From assembly GCF_014654615.1 (NCBI RefSeq), contig NZ_BNBB01000001.1:62001-126000 (forward strand): a stretch of DNA of 64,000 bases, in the 5' to 3' direction. Below the pieces are notes generated by a model. The model was not told where the DNA came from. It saw nothing but the letters and a program-made list of their open reading frames with translations, and made no database searches. A program made the position numbers and the translations under genes. Source of the stretch: Streptosporangium violaceochromogenes (GTDB taxonomy: Bacteria; Actinomycetota; Actinomycetes; Streptosporangiales; Streptosporangiaceae). Of this stretch, positions 27,897-35,662 are shown one piece after another; within the stretch, counting starts at the first letter, position 1, and each line of letters opens with the position of its first letter.

Positions 27897-30158
27897 GTGA
27901 CAGTGCGATCATCCAAGGTCGGTTACGGTCCCGTCGTGTGCCGGCTGGCGCTCTGCGGCGTACTGGGCGGACTGCTGGCCGCGGCCTCGGCCCTGCCGCT
28001 GGTCGGCGGCGCGGGCATCACCGCCAACAAGGTGACGCGCACCTTCATCGACCTGCCGCCCGGCCCGCGTGAGGACCCGCTTCCCGAGCGCACCGTGCTC
28101 CTGGACAGGAACGGCAAGCAGTTCGCCCAGTTCTACACGGAGAACCGGAAGATCGTGAAGCTCGACCAGGTCGCCCCGGTCATGCGCGAGGCGATCGTGG
28201 CGATCGAGGACTCCCGGTTCTACGAGCACGCGGGCCTGGACATCAAGGGGACGGTCCGGGCGCTGATCACCAACACCCAGGCGGGCGGGGTACGGCAGGG
28301 CGGGTCATCACTCACCCAGCAGCTCGTGAAGAACATCCTGATCGAGAACGCCGAGACCGAGGCCGAACGCGACCGGGCCCGTGAGCCGAGCATCAGGCGC
28401 AAGGTCAGCGAGCTGCGGTACGCGCTGGCGATGGAGAGGAAGTACTCCAAGGCGGAGATCCTGGAGCGCTATCTCAACATCGCCTACTTCGGCGCCGGGG
28501 CGTTCGGGGTCGAGGCGGCGGCGCAGCGGTTCTTCTCGGTCCCCGCCTCGCGGCTGTCCCTGCAGCAGGCGGCGACGCTGGCCGGCGCGGTGCGCACGCC
28601 GTACGCGACCGACCCGTCGCTGGGCGGGCAGCGCCGCCACCGCCTGCGCGAGCGCAGGGACATCGTCCTGGACCGGATGGCCCAGCTGGGGACCATCCCC
28701 GCGGCCCAGGCGGAGGCGGTCAAGCGCAGGCCGCTGGACATCCACCTGAGGCCGGAGCCGGGCGGCTGCGGCGGCAGCCGGTACTCCTACTTCTGCCTGT
28801 ACGTCCACCGGGAGCTGCTGAACAACCCGGTGTTCGGCCACAGCCGCGCCGAGCGGGAGCGCCGCCTGGCCCGGGGCGGCATCGTGCTGCGCACCTCCCT
28901 TGACCCCACCGCCCAGCGGGCCGCCCAGCGGGCCATCTCCTCGCGGGTGTCCCCCAAGGACACCGAGGTCGCGGCCGAGGCGATGGTGGAGCCGGGGACC
29001 GGCCGGATCAGGGCGATGGCCGCGAGCAAGCGGTACGGGCGCAACGCCGGCAACCTCAAGAACGGCCCCAGCACCACCTACAACCTCCCCGCCGACGTGA
29101 CCCACGGCGGCGGGCAGGGCTTCCAGGCCGGCTCCACCTTCAAGGTGTTCACCCTGGCCACCGCGCTGAAACAGGGGTGGCGCTTCGACGACGGCTTCAT
29201 GACGCCGGGGCGGTTCGTGCCCGCCGGCGGCTACGTCGACTGCCGGGGGCACCGGGTGAACGACCCCAACGCCGAGATCTTCAACGCCAGCGGCGAGGGC
29301 AGAGGCGGGCCGCAGAGCATCTCCACCGGCACCTGGAAGTCGGTGAACATCTTCTACATGATGCTGGAGCGCCGGGTGGGCCTGTGCCAGGTCGTCAAGA
29401 CCGCCAAGGCGCTCGGCGTGGCCCGCGCGGACGGCACGCCGCTGCGCGAGGTGCCGACCTTCACCCTCGGGGTGAACGAGATGGACCCGGTGACGGTGGC
29501 GGCGGCGTTCGCCGCGTTCGGCGCGCGGGGCCGCTACTGCCGCCCGATGGCCATCGTCGACATCGTCGAGCGGGAGGGCACGCGCGTCGCCGTGCCGCCG
29601 AGCTGCGGGCAGGCGATCGAGCGGGGCGTGGCCGACGCGGTGAACCACATCCTGTCGGGGGTGTTCACCAAGGGCACCATGACGGGGCAGGGCATCGGCC
29701 GCGACGCGGCGGGCAAGACCGGGACGAACAACGGCTACACCTCGGCGTGGTTCGCCGGCTACACCCCCGATCTGGCCGCCGCGGTCAGCCTGGGCGACAT
29801 CCGGGGCTCCTACCGCTACCCGCTGCGCGATGTGACGATCGGCGACGAGTACTACGGTCAGGTGCAGGGGGCCTCACTGCCCGGGCCGATCTGGGTGTCG
29901 TCGATGTCGGGCGCCCTGCGGGACGTCTCCCCGTCCTCCTTCCACCATCCGGACATGGGCCGGTTCGGCGGCGGCTACACCCCCGGCCTGGACAAGCTCC
30001 TGGAGGCCGAGCGCCGCGCCGGCGAGCGGCGCGGCGACGAGGCCCGAAGCGGCGCCCCCCGGGCCGACGAGGCCGAGGGGACGCGCGCCCGCCGCGGGGA
30101 CCGCGGTTACCGCGGCTGGAAGGCCCGGTGGAAGCGGTGGAGGCACCGCCACCGCTAA
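27897..30158 (+). CDS. Class A penicillin-binding protein (transglycosylase/transpeptidase)
   Basis: 753 residues (751 if the GTG at 27903 is used). One N-terminal membrane helix (about 15-40) precedes a GT51 domain with catalytic Glu in IEDSRFYEHAGLD (105) and GGSSLTQQLVKN. The transpeptidase domain has STFK (413-416), SVN (482-484) and KTG (607-609). It polymerises and crosslinks peptidoglycan outside the membrane. The C-terminal about 50 residues are very basic. It follows murA by 52 bp with its own promoter. Confidence 0.93.
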   Translation: MTVRSSKVGYGPVVCRLALCGVLGGLLAAASALPLVGGAGITANKVTRTFIDLPPGPREDPLPERTVLLDRNGKQFAQFYTENRKIVKLDQVAPVMREAIVAIEDSRFYEHAGLDIKGTVRALITNTQAGGVRQGGSSLTQQLVKNILIENAETEAERDRAREPSIRRKVSELRYALAMERKYSKAEILERYLNIAYFGAGAFGVEAAAQRFFSVPASRLSLQQAATLAGAVRTPYATDPSLGGQRRHRLRERRDIVLDRMAQLGTIPAAQAEAVKRRPLDIHLRPEPGGCGGSRYSYFCLYVHRELLNNPVFGHSRAERERRLARGGIVLRTSLDPTAQRAAQRAISSRVSPKDTEVAAEAMVEPGTGRIRAMAASKRYGRNAGNLKNGPSTTYNLPADVTHGGGQGFQAGSTFKVFTLATALKQGWRFDDGFMTPGRFVPAGGYVDCRGHRVNDPNAEIFNASGEGRGGPQSISTGTWKSVNIFYMMLERRVGLCQVVKTAKALGVARADGTPLREVPTFTLGVNEMDPVTVAAAFAAFGARGRYCRPMAIVDIVEREGTRVAVPPSCGQAIERGVADAVNHILSGVFTKGTMTGQGIGRDAAGKTGTNNGYTSAWFAGYTPDLAAAVSLGDIRGSYRYPLRDVTIGDEYYGQVQGASLPGPIWVSSMSGALRDVSPSSFHHPDMGRFGGGYTPGLDKLLEAERRAGERRGDEARSGAPRADEAEGTRARRGDRGYRGWKARWKRWRHRHR

Positions 30159-30180
30159 AGCGCCCGGCACGGGTGGAGCC

Positions 30181-30214
30181 GCCTCACGCGGCGGCCGGGG
30201 CCGCCGCGTGAGGC
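30181..30214. terminator. Bidirectional terminator hairpin
   Basis: A perfect 16-bp inverted repeat (30181-30196 with 30199-30214) separated by GG lies between the convergent PBP and serine-hydrolase genes. There is no strong T-tract; the stem is long enough to serve both sides. Confidence 0.7.
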
Positions 30215-30219
30215 CTGGG

Positions 30220-31593
30220 CTATCGGGTGACGAGGGGCTGCCGGGTCGGGAACGGGTCGAAGGGCCGGGCGCCCTTCGCCTGCGCCGCGCCGGACCCGCA
30301 CGCGGCCCGGACGACGTGCTCGCCGATCGCGGCGTCGATCTCGTGGGGCCGCAACTCGCCGTTGGCGTCGAATCGCTGGTACTTCATCAGGTTGGTCCCG
30401 AACGAGATCTGGCGGCGGCCGTCGGGGCTGGACAGCGAGCCGGTGCCCATGCCCCAAACGCCCCCGTCGTGGCCCCAGAACCGGCCGCAGGGCAGGTCCC
30501 GGGCGTAAATGCCGAGGCCGTACTCCAGCACGACGTTGCCCTGGCCGTCGGTGATCGGCACCGTGGTCCGCATCTGCGTGAGCTGCGCGGGCTTGAGCAG
30601 CCTGCCGCCCAGCAGCGCCCGGTAGAACCGGTTGAGGTCGTCCATCGTCGAGACGATCGCACCGGCCGTGCCCGCCCACGACATGGTGTAGACGCTGTAG
30701 TCGCGCGGCGGGTCGATGAACCCGTAGAACGACTCGTAGGCCTTGGAGTGTGGTCCGGGGATGGACGGCGTGCCGGGGAAGGACGTGTCACGCAGCCCGG
30801 CCCTGCGGATCACCTGCCGGGTGATGTACGACTCGGCCGGGGTTGCGGTCACCTTCTCCAGCAGCAGCCCGGCGATGATGTAGTTGGTGTTGGAGTAGGA
30901 CCAGCGCTGTCCGGGCTCGCCCGTGGGCGGGGCGGCCAGGCCGAACCCCACCAGCTCCTCGGGGCGGAAGGCGCGGAAACGGTTGTCGTCCAGGCTCTCG
31001 GTGGACCCGCGGAGCAGGGAGGGGAAGGCCCCGGCGATGTAGTCGCCGATGCCGCTGGTGTGGTTGAGCAGCATCCGCACCGTGATCTTCTGGCCGCGCT
31101 CGGCGGGGATCAGGTCCGGCAGATAACGGGCGACGGGCGCGTCGAGCTCGATCAGCCCCCGCTCGACCTGCTGAAGGATCGCCACCGCGGTGAAGGTCTT
31201 GGTGATGCTGCCGACCCGGTGGAGCATGCCGGGCAGGACCGGCCGCCCGGTACGCACGTCGGCGACCCCGGCCGCCCCTGCCCAGGAGGCGTCGCCGTCG
31301 CGCACGCCGGAGTAGACGCCGTACATGCCCGCCTGGTGGATCGCCGCGAGGGTGCGCCGCAGCTCCCGGCGGTCGAGCCCGGCCGCCGCGCCGGGGGGCG
31401 CCGCCTCCGGCCGCCCGGACTCCCGCGGCGCCGCGGCGCCGGGCTCCGGCGTGGCCGCCCCGGCACCGGTCGTCGCGGCCGGGGCGGCCGGGGCGGCGGC
31501 CCCGGTCACGAGCGTGGCGCTCAGGCCAAGACCGGCGATCGCGAGGCCGCGCCGGGAACGCCGGGAACGCCGTAACCGTAATAAGGGGGTCAT
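30220..31593 (-). CDS. Secreted beta-lactamase-fold serine hydrolase (class C / DD-carboxypeptidase-like)
   Basis: 457 residues. An Arg-rich n-region and hydrophobic core (about 1-40) form an export signal, followed by an Ala/Pro-rich stretch. Catalytic motifs: Ser and Lys in VGSITKTFTA, Tyr-Ser-Asn in WSYSNTNY, and HDGGVWGMG in place of KTG. This resembles the R61-type DD-peptidases and esterases of Pfam beta-lactamase. The start is the ATG 9 nt after GGAG. Last gene of the minus-strand unit that begins at 35453. Confidence 0.85.
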   Translation of the reverse strand: MTPLLRLRRSRRSRRGLAIAGLGLSATLVTGAAAPAAPAATTGAGAATPEPGAAAPRESGRPEAAPPGAAAGLDRRELRRTLAAIHQAGMYGVYSGVRDGDASWAGAAGVADVRTGRPVLPGMLHRVGSITKTFTAVAILQQVERGLIELDAPVARYLPDLIPAERGQKITVRMLLNHTSGIGDYIAGAFPSLLRGSTESLDDNRFRAFRPEELVGFGLAAPPTGEPGQRWSYSNTNYIIAGLLLEKVTATPAESYITRQVIRRAGLRDTSFPGTPSIPGPHSKAYESFYGFIDPPRDYSVYTMSWAGTAGAIVSTMDDLNRFYRALLGGRLLKPAQLTQMRTTVPITDGQGNVVLEYGLGIYARDLPCGRFWGHDGGVWGMGTGSLSSPDGRRQISFGTNLMKYQRFDANGELRPHEIDAAIGEHVVRAACGSGAAQAKGARPFDPFPTRQPLVTR

Positions 31594-31732
31594 CGTCCGC
31601 CATCTCCTCACGGTCGGAAAACACGACACCGTGATCGTCGCAATCCGCCGCCGTTCCCGCCTCCCCCTCGGGGAGGAAAGATCCTGCGCATCCGCCGGCG
31701 CGGGGAAGGACCCCGGGCGCGGGGCGCCGCCC

Positions 31733-32689
31733 TCAGGGGAAGGCCACCGGGGAGGAGGCGGACCGCACCAGGACGGCGGGGGCGCCCGAGCCGTCGGCGG
31801 GAACCGACCAGACGTCCCGGCCCTTGGCGTACATCACGGTGCGCCCGTCGAGCCAGGCCACCTGGTCGTCGACGCTCGCCGTCTCCGCCAGCGGCGTCTC
31901 GCGCATGGTGGACAGCTCCAGCAGGTGCAGCCGCCACATGCGGTCCGGGTCGGAGGAGACCCGTTTCTTGAACACCAGCCGGGTCCCGTCGGACGACAGC
32001 GAGGGGCACTCGGCGTTCTCCCTGAGCGTCCGCGCCCGCCACCGGCCGTAGTCGCCCTCGACGAGGTAGGTCTTCCCCCGGGTGGACACGGTGGCGTAGA
32101 ACCTGTTGTCGTCGGGGGCGAAGGTGACACCCCAGTAGTTGACGTCGGGTGAGTGGTAGCGGCGTCCGTCCAGGGTCAGCGGGATGTCCTCGATGTTGGT
32201 GACGGCGTACCCGGTGCGGGTGTCGAGGATGCCGGTCCAGGTGGAGAAGCCGCTCCGGCTGTAGGAGTCGCCGGTGACGAACACCGTCCACGACGCCATC
32301 CTGCCGCTGGGCGACATCCGTGCCCGGTTCGGGATGCCGGCCAGTGTGATCCGGCGGGTCTCGCGCATCGAGCGGTCGAGGATCACCGCGTCCGTGCCGG
32401 CGAGCGTCCCCCGCCCGGCGACCAGGCAGATCGACGTGCCCCCCGCCGTGGAGAAACGGTCGCAGGCGGGCCCGGCGGCCACGGGGGCCGCCGAGGGAGC
32501 GCCGAGCGGCACCCCGGCGACCCGCCCCGTGGCCGTGCGGAACATCAGCCGGCCGGGCCGGAGCCCACCGTCCGCCACCCGCGCCGGGGCGGGATCGCGG
32601 TGCGCGGCCCAGGTCGCGTAGCCGCCCGCGCCGCCGCCGAGGACGGCGAGGGCGGCGAGCAGGACCGCCAGGCGCCGGGCGGAGGTCAC
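31733..32689 (-). CDS. Membrane-anchored TolB-like beta-propeller protein
   Basis: 318 residues with an N-terminal hydrophobic anchor (about 6-27). Repeating blades of the TolB/WD40-like type carry SPDVNYWGVTFAPDDNRFY, CPSLSSDGTRLVFK and QVAWLDGRTVMY. Function unknown; such propellers often bind partners outside the cell. The GTG start and its GGGGAG site lie inside a 35-bp tandem repeat. The 139-bp gap to the serine hydrolase gene is untranslated. Confidence 0.7.
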   Translation of the reverse strand: MTSARRLAVLLAALAVLGGGAGGYATWAAHRDPAPARVADGGLRPGRLMFRTATGRVAGVPLGAPSAAPVAAGPACDRFSTAGGTSICLVAGRGTLAGTDAVILDRSMRETRRITLAGIPNRARMSPSGRMASWTVFVTGDSYSRSGFSTWTGILDTRTGYAVTNIEDIPLTLDGRRYHSPDVNYWGVTFAPDDNRFYATVSTRGKTYLVEGDYGRWRARTLRENAECPSLSSDGTRLVFKKRVSSDPDRMWRLHLLELSTMRETPLAETASVDDQVAWLDGRTVMYAKGRDVWSVPADGSGAPAVLVRSASSPVAFP

Positions 32690-32745
32690 GGCCGGCTCCC
32701 CTCGGCCGGCCGGGCGGAGGTCACGGCAGGCTCCCCTCGGCCGGC
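32676..32745. repeat. 35-bp tandem duplication of a translation initiation region
   Basis: Copy 1 (32676-32710) and copy 2 (32711-32745) differ at one base. Each contains a GGGGAG ribosome site and a GTGACC start on the minus strand. The outer start opens a 12-codon frame whose TGA overlaps the true GTG of the propeller gene (GTGA), so the duplication has created a coupled mini-frame. Confidence 0.8.
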
Positions 32746-32843
32746 CGGGCGCCGGTCCGCAGGCGTACGGGCGTTCTCCCGCGCCGGACCGTCCGGGGCG
32801 CGGGCGGTCGTGCCGCACCGGGCCGGGCGGGGTGGTCTTGAGG

Positions 32844-34064
32844 TCATGCGCGTCTCCTCATCGCGAACCAGGCGCCGGGGACGCACACCGCGAGCCCCGC
32901 CGCCATGACGGCCAGTCCGGGCGTGCTCCCCCACGCCGTCCAGAGCGCGCCGAACAGGACCGACGACACCAGCCGGGAGGCGGCCTGCCCGGTCTGGAGC
33001 AGGGCCAGGCCGCTGCCGCGCAGGTGGGCGGGGAGCATCGGGCCGGCCACGGCCATCAGCACGCCGTCGGTGGCGGCGTAGAAGACCCCCTGCAGGGCGA
33101 GCACCGGCCAGAGCCACCCCGGCCCGAGCAGCACGAGGTAGGCGGCGGCCAGGGCGGCGTGCCCGGCCAGGAAGACCGGGACCCGGCCCACCCGGTCGGC
33201 GAGCCGCCCGGCGGGCACGGCCAGCAGCAGGTAGACGGCGGCCGTGCCGACCGGCAGCAGCGGGAAGGACGCGGGGCCGACCCCGCCGCTCCGCTGCAGC
33301 AGCAGGTAGACGAACGCGTCGCCGACGGTGACCAGGCCGAGGGCCGTGGCCACCGCGCACACCCGCCGGAACGACGGGTCGCGCAGCAGGCCGAGCACGG
33401 CGCGCGGCGAGGCCGCCGAGCGCCGGTCCACCGGCGGCGCGGGCCGGTCGCGGACGTACAGGGCCAGCAGCAGCACGCCGAGGACGGCCACGCAGAAGCT
33501 GGTCGTGAACACCGCGTCGTAGGCGCCGCCGGTGAGCGTCAGGACGGCGAACGCCGCCGGCGGGCCGAGCAGCGCGCCGCAGGTGTCCATCGCCCGGTGC
33601 GTGCCGAAGGCCCGCCCGAGCTCGCCGGGCGGGGCGCTCAGCGAGATCAGCGCGTCGCGCGGGGCGGTGCGCAGCCCCTTGCCGATGCGGTCGGCGGCGA
33701 TCACCGCGCCCAGCGCCCCGACGGAGCCGCCGGCCGCGAGCAGCACCGGCCTGGAGAGCGCCGACAGCCCGTACCCGGCCCCGGCGACGAGCTTGTGCCG
33801 CTGCCCGCGGTCGGCGAGGGCGCCTCCGGCGAGGCGGACCAGCGCCGTCACGCCGAACGAGAGCCCGTCGAGCAGGCCGAACTGCAGCGGGCTGAGCCCG
33901 AGGAACAGCGTCAGGTACAGCGGGAGCACGGCCGTGACCATCTCCGAGGAGATGTCGGTGACCAGGCTGACCACCCCGAGGGCGAGCACGTTGGCGGGGA
34001 CCGCCAGGGAGAGCCGGGGCCGCGGACGGGTGCCGTCCGCGGCCCGGCTTGCCGAGATGTACAT
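32844..34064 (-). CDS. Major facilitator superfamily transporter
   Basis: 406 residues, twelve predicted helices. Features: SLVTDISSEMVTAVLPLYLT in helix 1, the loop 2-3 motif GGALADRGQRHK and its second-half counterpart AGRLADRVGRVP. This resembles the drug/sugar-type MFS group with the DxSSE motif. Substrate unknown. Its ATG directly follows the stop of the metallophosphatase gene with no gap, so the two are cotranscribed and probably coupled. Confidence 0.87.
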   Translation of the reverse strand: MYISASRAADGTRPRPRLSLAVPANVLALGVVSLVTDISSEMVTAVLPLYLTLFLGLSPLQFGLLDGLSFGVTALVRLAGGALADRGQRHKLVAGAGYGLSALSRPVLLAAGGSVGALGAVIAADRIGKGLRTAPRDALISLSAPPGELGRAFGTHRAMDTCGALLGPPAAFAVLTLTGGAYDAVFTTSFCVAVLGVLLLALYVRDRPAPPVDRRSAASPRAVLGLLRDPSFRRVCAVATALGLVTVGDAFVYLLLQRSGGVGPASFPLLPVGTAAVYLLLAVPAGRLADRVGRVPVFLAGHAALAAAYLVLLGPGWLWPVLALQGVFYAATDGVLMAVAGPMLPAHLRGSGLALLQTGQAASRLVSSVLFGALWTAWGSTPGLAVMAAGLAVCVPGAWFAMRRRA

Positions 34065-35453
34065 CTAGTGGCAGGCGTAGGTGGGGCCGGTGTCCTTGAC
34101 GGCTCCGTCGGTCCCGATCAGCTGCCAGGAGAAGGCGCCGGGGGCGAAGTTCATCTTGAGCACGCCGTAGACGCCCGTCAGCCGCTTACGGCTGTTGGGC
34201 TGGACGTTCTCGACCGGGTACGGCGAGGCGCCGCCCATGCCGCCGATGATCTCCACCATGCCGTTGGGGTCGGCCTGGGCGTCGGGGTTCTGCGGGGCGA
34301 ACCACTCGTAGTGGTGGTCGTGCCCGTTGAGCACCAGGTCGGCCCGCGCGTCGTAGAGGATCTTCCAGACCGGCCTGCTCACCGGGTCGTTGCCGTGCGA
34401 GCCGGAGCTGAAGAGCGGGTGGTGCCAGTAGGCGGCGACGCACTTTCCGGTGTTGGCGGCCAGGTCGGCCCGCAGCCAGTCGAGCTGCGCCGCCTGGTTG
34501 AAGTTGTTGGAGTCCAGGGCGACGAAGTGCCAGTCGCCCTGGTCGTAGCTGTAGTAGGTCTTGCCCTGCGGGGTGGCCAGGGAGCCGAAGTAGCTCTTGT
34601 ACCCGGCGGAGGCGCCCGCCGGGTCGTAGGTCTCGTGGTTGCCGGGGACCGGCCGGGTCTTGCTCTTGAACCTGCCCCAGCTCTGGTCGTAGTACTTCTG
34701 GTAGTCCGACAGCCGGCCCTCGTTGTACTGGTTGTCGCCCATGGTCATGACGAAGGCGGGGTTCATCGCCTCGACCTGCGCGGCGGTCTTGGGGTGGGCG
34801 CAGGAGGCGGAAGCCGCCGAGCACGGCGCGGCGATGTCCCCGGCCGCCGCGGCGACGAAGCCGCCGCCGCCCGGGGGCAGCGTGGGAGAGGCGGTGGGGG
34901 ACGCCGTGGGAGAGGCGGTCGCGGTGGGCGTGGGGGTGGGGTCGGGAGCGCCGCCGAAGACCTGGAACTCATACAGGGAGTAGCCGTAGGAGGTTCCCCT
35001 GGCCGTGCCGTACACGCGGACGTAGCGGCCCGAGCCCGAAAGGCCCGTCAGGTCGTCCAGGCCGCCGTCGCCGGCGCTCGTGGAGTAGACGGTCGTCCAG
35101 GCCGAGGCGTCGTCGGAGACCTGAATCCTGTACGCCCTGCCGTAAGCGGCCTCCCAGAACAGCCTGACGCGGGAGATCGGGACGACCGCGCCCAGGTCGA
35201 CGCGGATCCACTGGGGGCGGGAGCCGGAGCGCGAGGCCCAGCGGGTGGAGACGAGGTCGCCGTCGACCGCCATGGCCGGCCCGTAGGAGGAGCTGTGACG
35301 GGAGGAGGCGGCGACGGGCCTGCCCTGCGACAGCAGGGTCTCGGCGGCCTCGGCGCGGCCCGCGGGCACCAGGGAACCGGCGAGGACGAGCGCGATCCCG
35401 GTCAGGGTGAGGGGGACGCGGCGGGGGATGGAGTAAGGCGTCGTTGAAGGCAC
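34065..35453 (-). CDS. Secreted metallophosphoesterase with F5/8 type C (discoidin) domain
   Basis: 462 residues. Signal peptide with likely cut after AEA (residue 36). Then a carbohydrate-binding F5/8 C-like domain (about 37-178), a Thr/Pro/Ser linker of repeated PTASPT units, and a calcineurin-like phosphoesterase with GDIA, MGDNQYNEG, GNHETYD, WHHPLF and NGHDHHYEWF, which supply the two-metal site. It resembles secreted alkaline phosphatase/PhoD-like relatives. GTG start with GGAG 8 nt before it. First gene of a four-gene unit. Confidence 0.87.
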   Translation of the reverse strand: MPSTTPYSIPRRVPLTLTGIALVLAGSLVPAGRAEAAETLLSQGRPVAASSRHSSSYGPAMAVDGDLVSTRWASRSGSRPQWIRVDLGAVVPISRVRLFWEAAYGRAYRIQVSDDASAWTTVYSTSAGDGGLDDLTGLSGSGRYVRVYGTARGTSYGYSLYEFQVFGGAPDPTPTPTATASPTASPTASPTLPPGGGGFVAAAAGDIAAPCSAASASCAHPKTAAQVEAMNPAFVMTMGDNQYNEGRLSDYQKYYDQSWGRFKSKTRPVPGNHETYDPAGASAGYKSYFGSLATPQGKTYYSYDQGDWHFVALDSNNFNQAAQLDWLRADLAANTGKCVAAYWHHPLFSSGSHGNDPVSRPVWKILYDARADLVLNGHDHHYEWFAPQNPDAQADPNGMVEIIGGMGGASPYPVENVQPNSRKRLTGVYGVLKMNFAPGAFSWQLIGTDGAVKDTGPTYACH

Positions 35454-35595
35454 GAGCTTGTCTCCTGCAAGGGGGGTGAGAGAGCAAGGGCCGCGGGCGC
35501 CCGACCGCTGCGCCGCGCGACAGGCGGCCGGACGGCGCGTCCTCGCCGAGCGCTTCACGCCCCCACCGGGACGCCACGCCTGACCGCTTCCCGGC

Positions 35596-35648
35596 ATAGT
35601 GGCAAGCGGTCAGGTGGGGTGTCAACGAGGTTAGGAAAGTTTCCTAAC
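35596..35648 (-). promoter_or_regulatory. Promoter with 19-bp palindromic operator for the secreted-enzyme operon
   Basis: On the minus strand GTTAGGAAACTTTCCTAAC (35630-35648, arms of 9 bp around one base) lies 4 bp upstream of a perfect TTGACA (35620-35625). This is followed after 18 bp by CACTAT (35596-35601). A second inverted repeat, TGACCGCTT/AAGCGGTCA (35581-35589, 35604-35612), spans the -10. The palindrome resembles AGGAAA-TTTCCT sites I recall for ROK-type regulators of chitosanase genes; not verified. Confidence 0.6.
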
Positions 35649-35662
35649 TTCCGGATCCCGTC

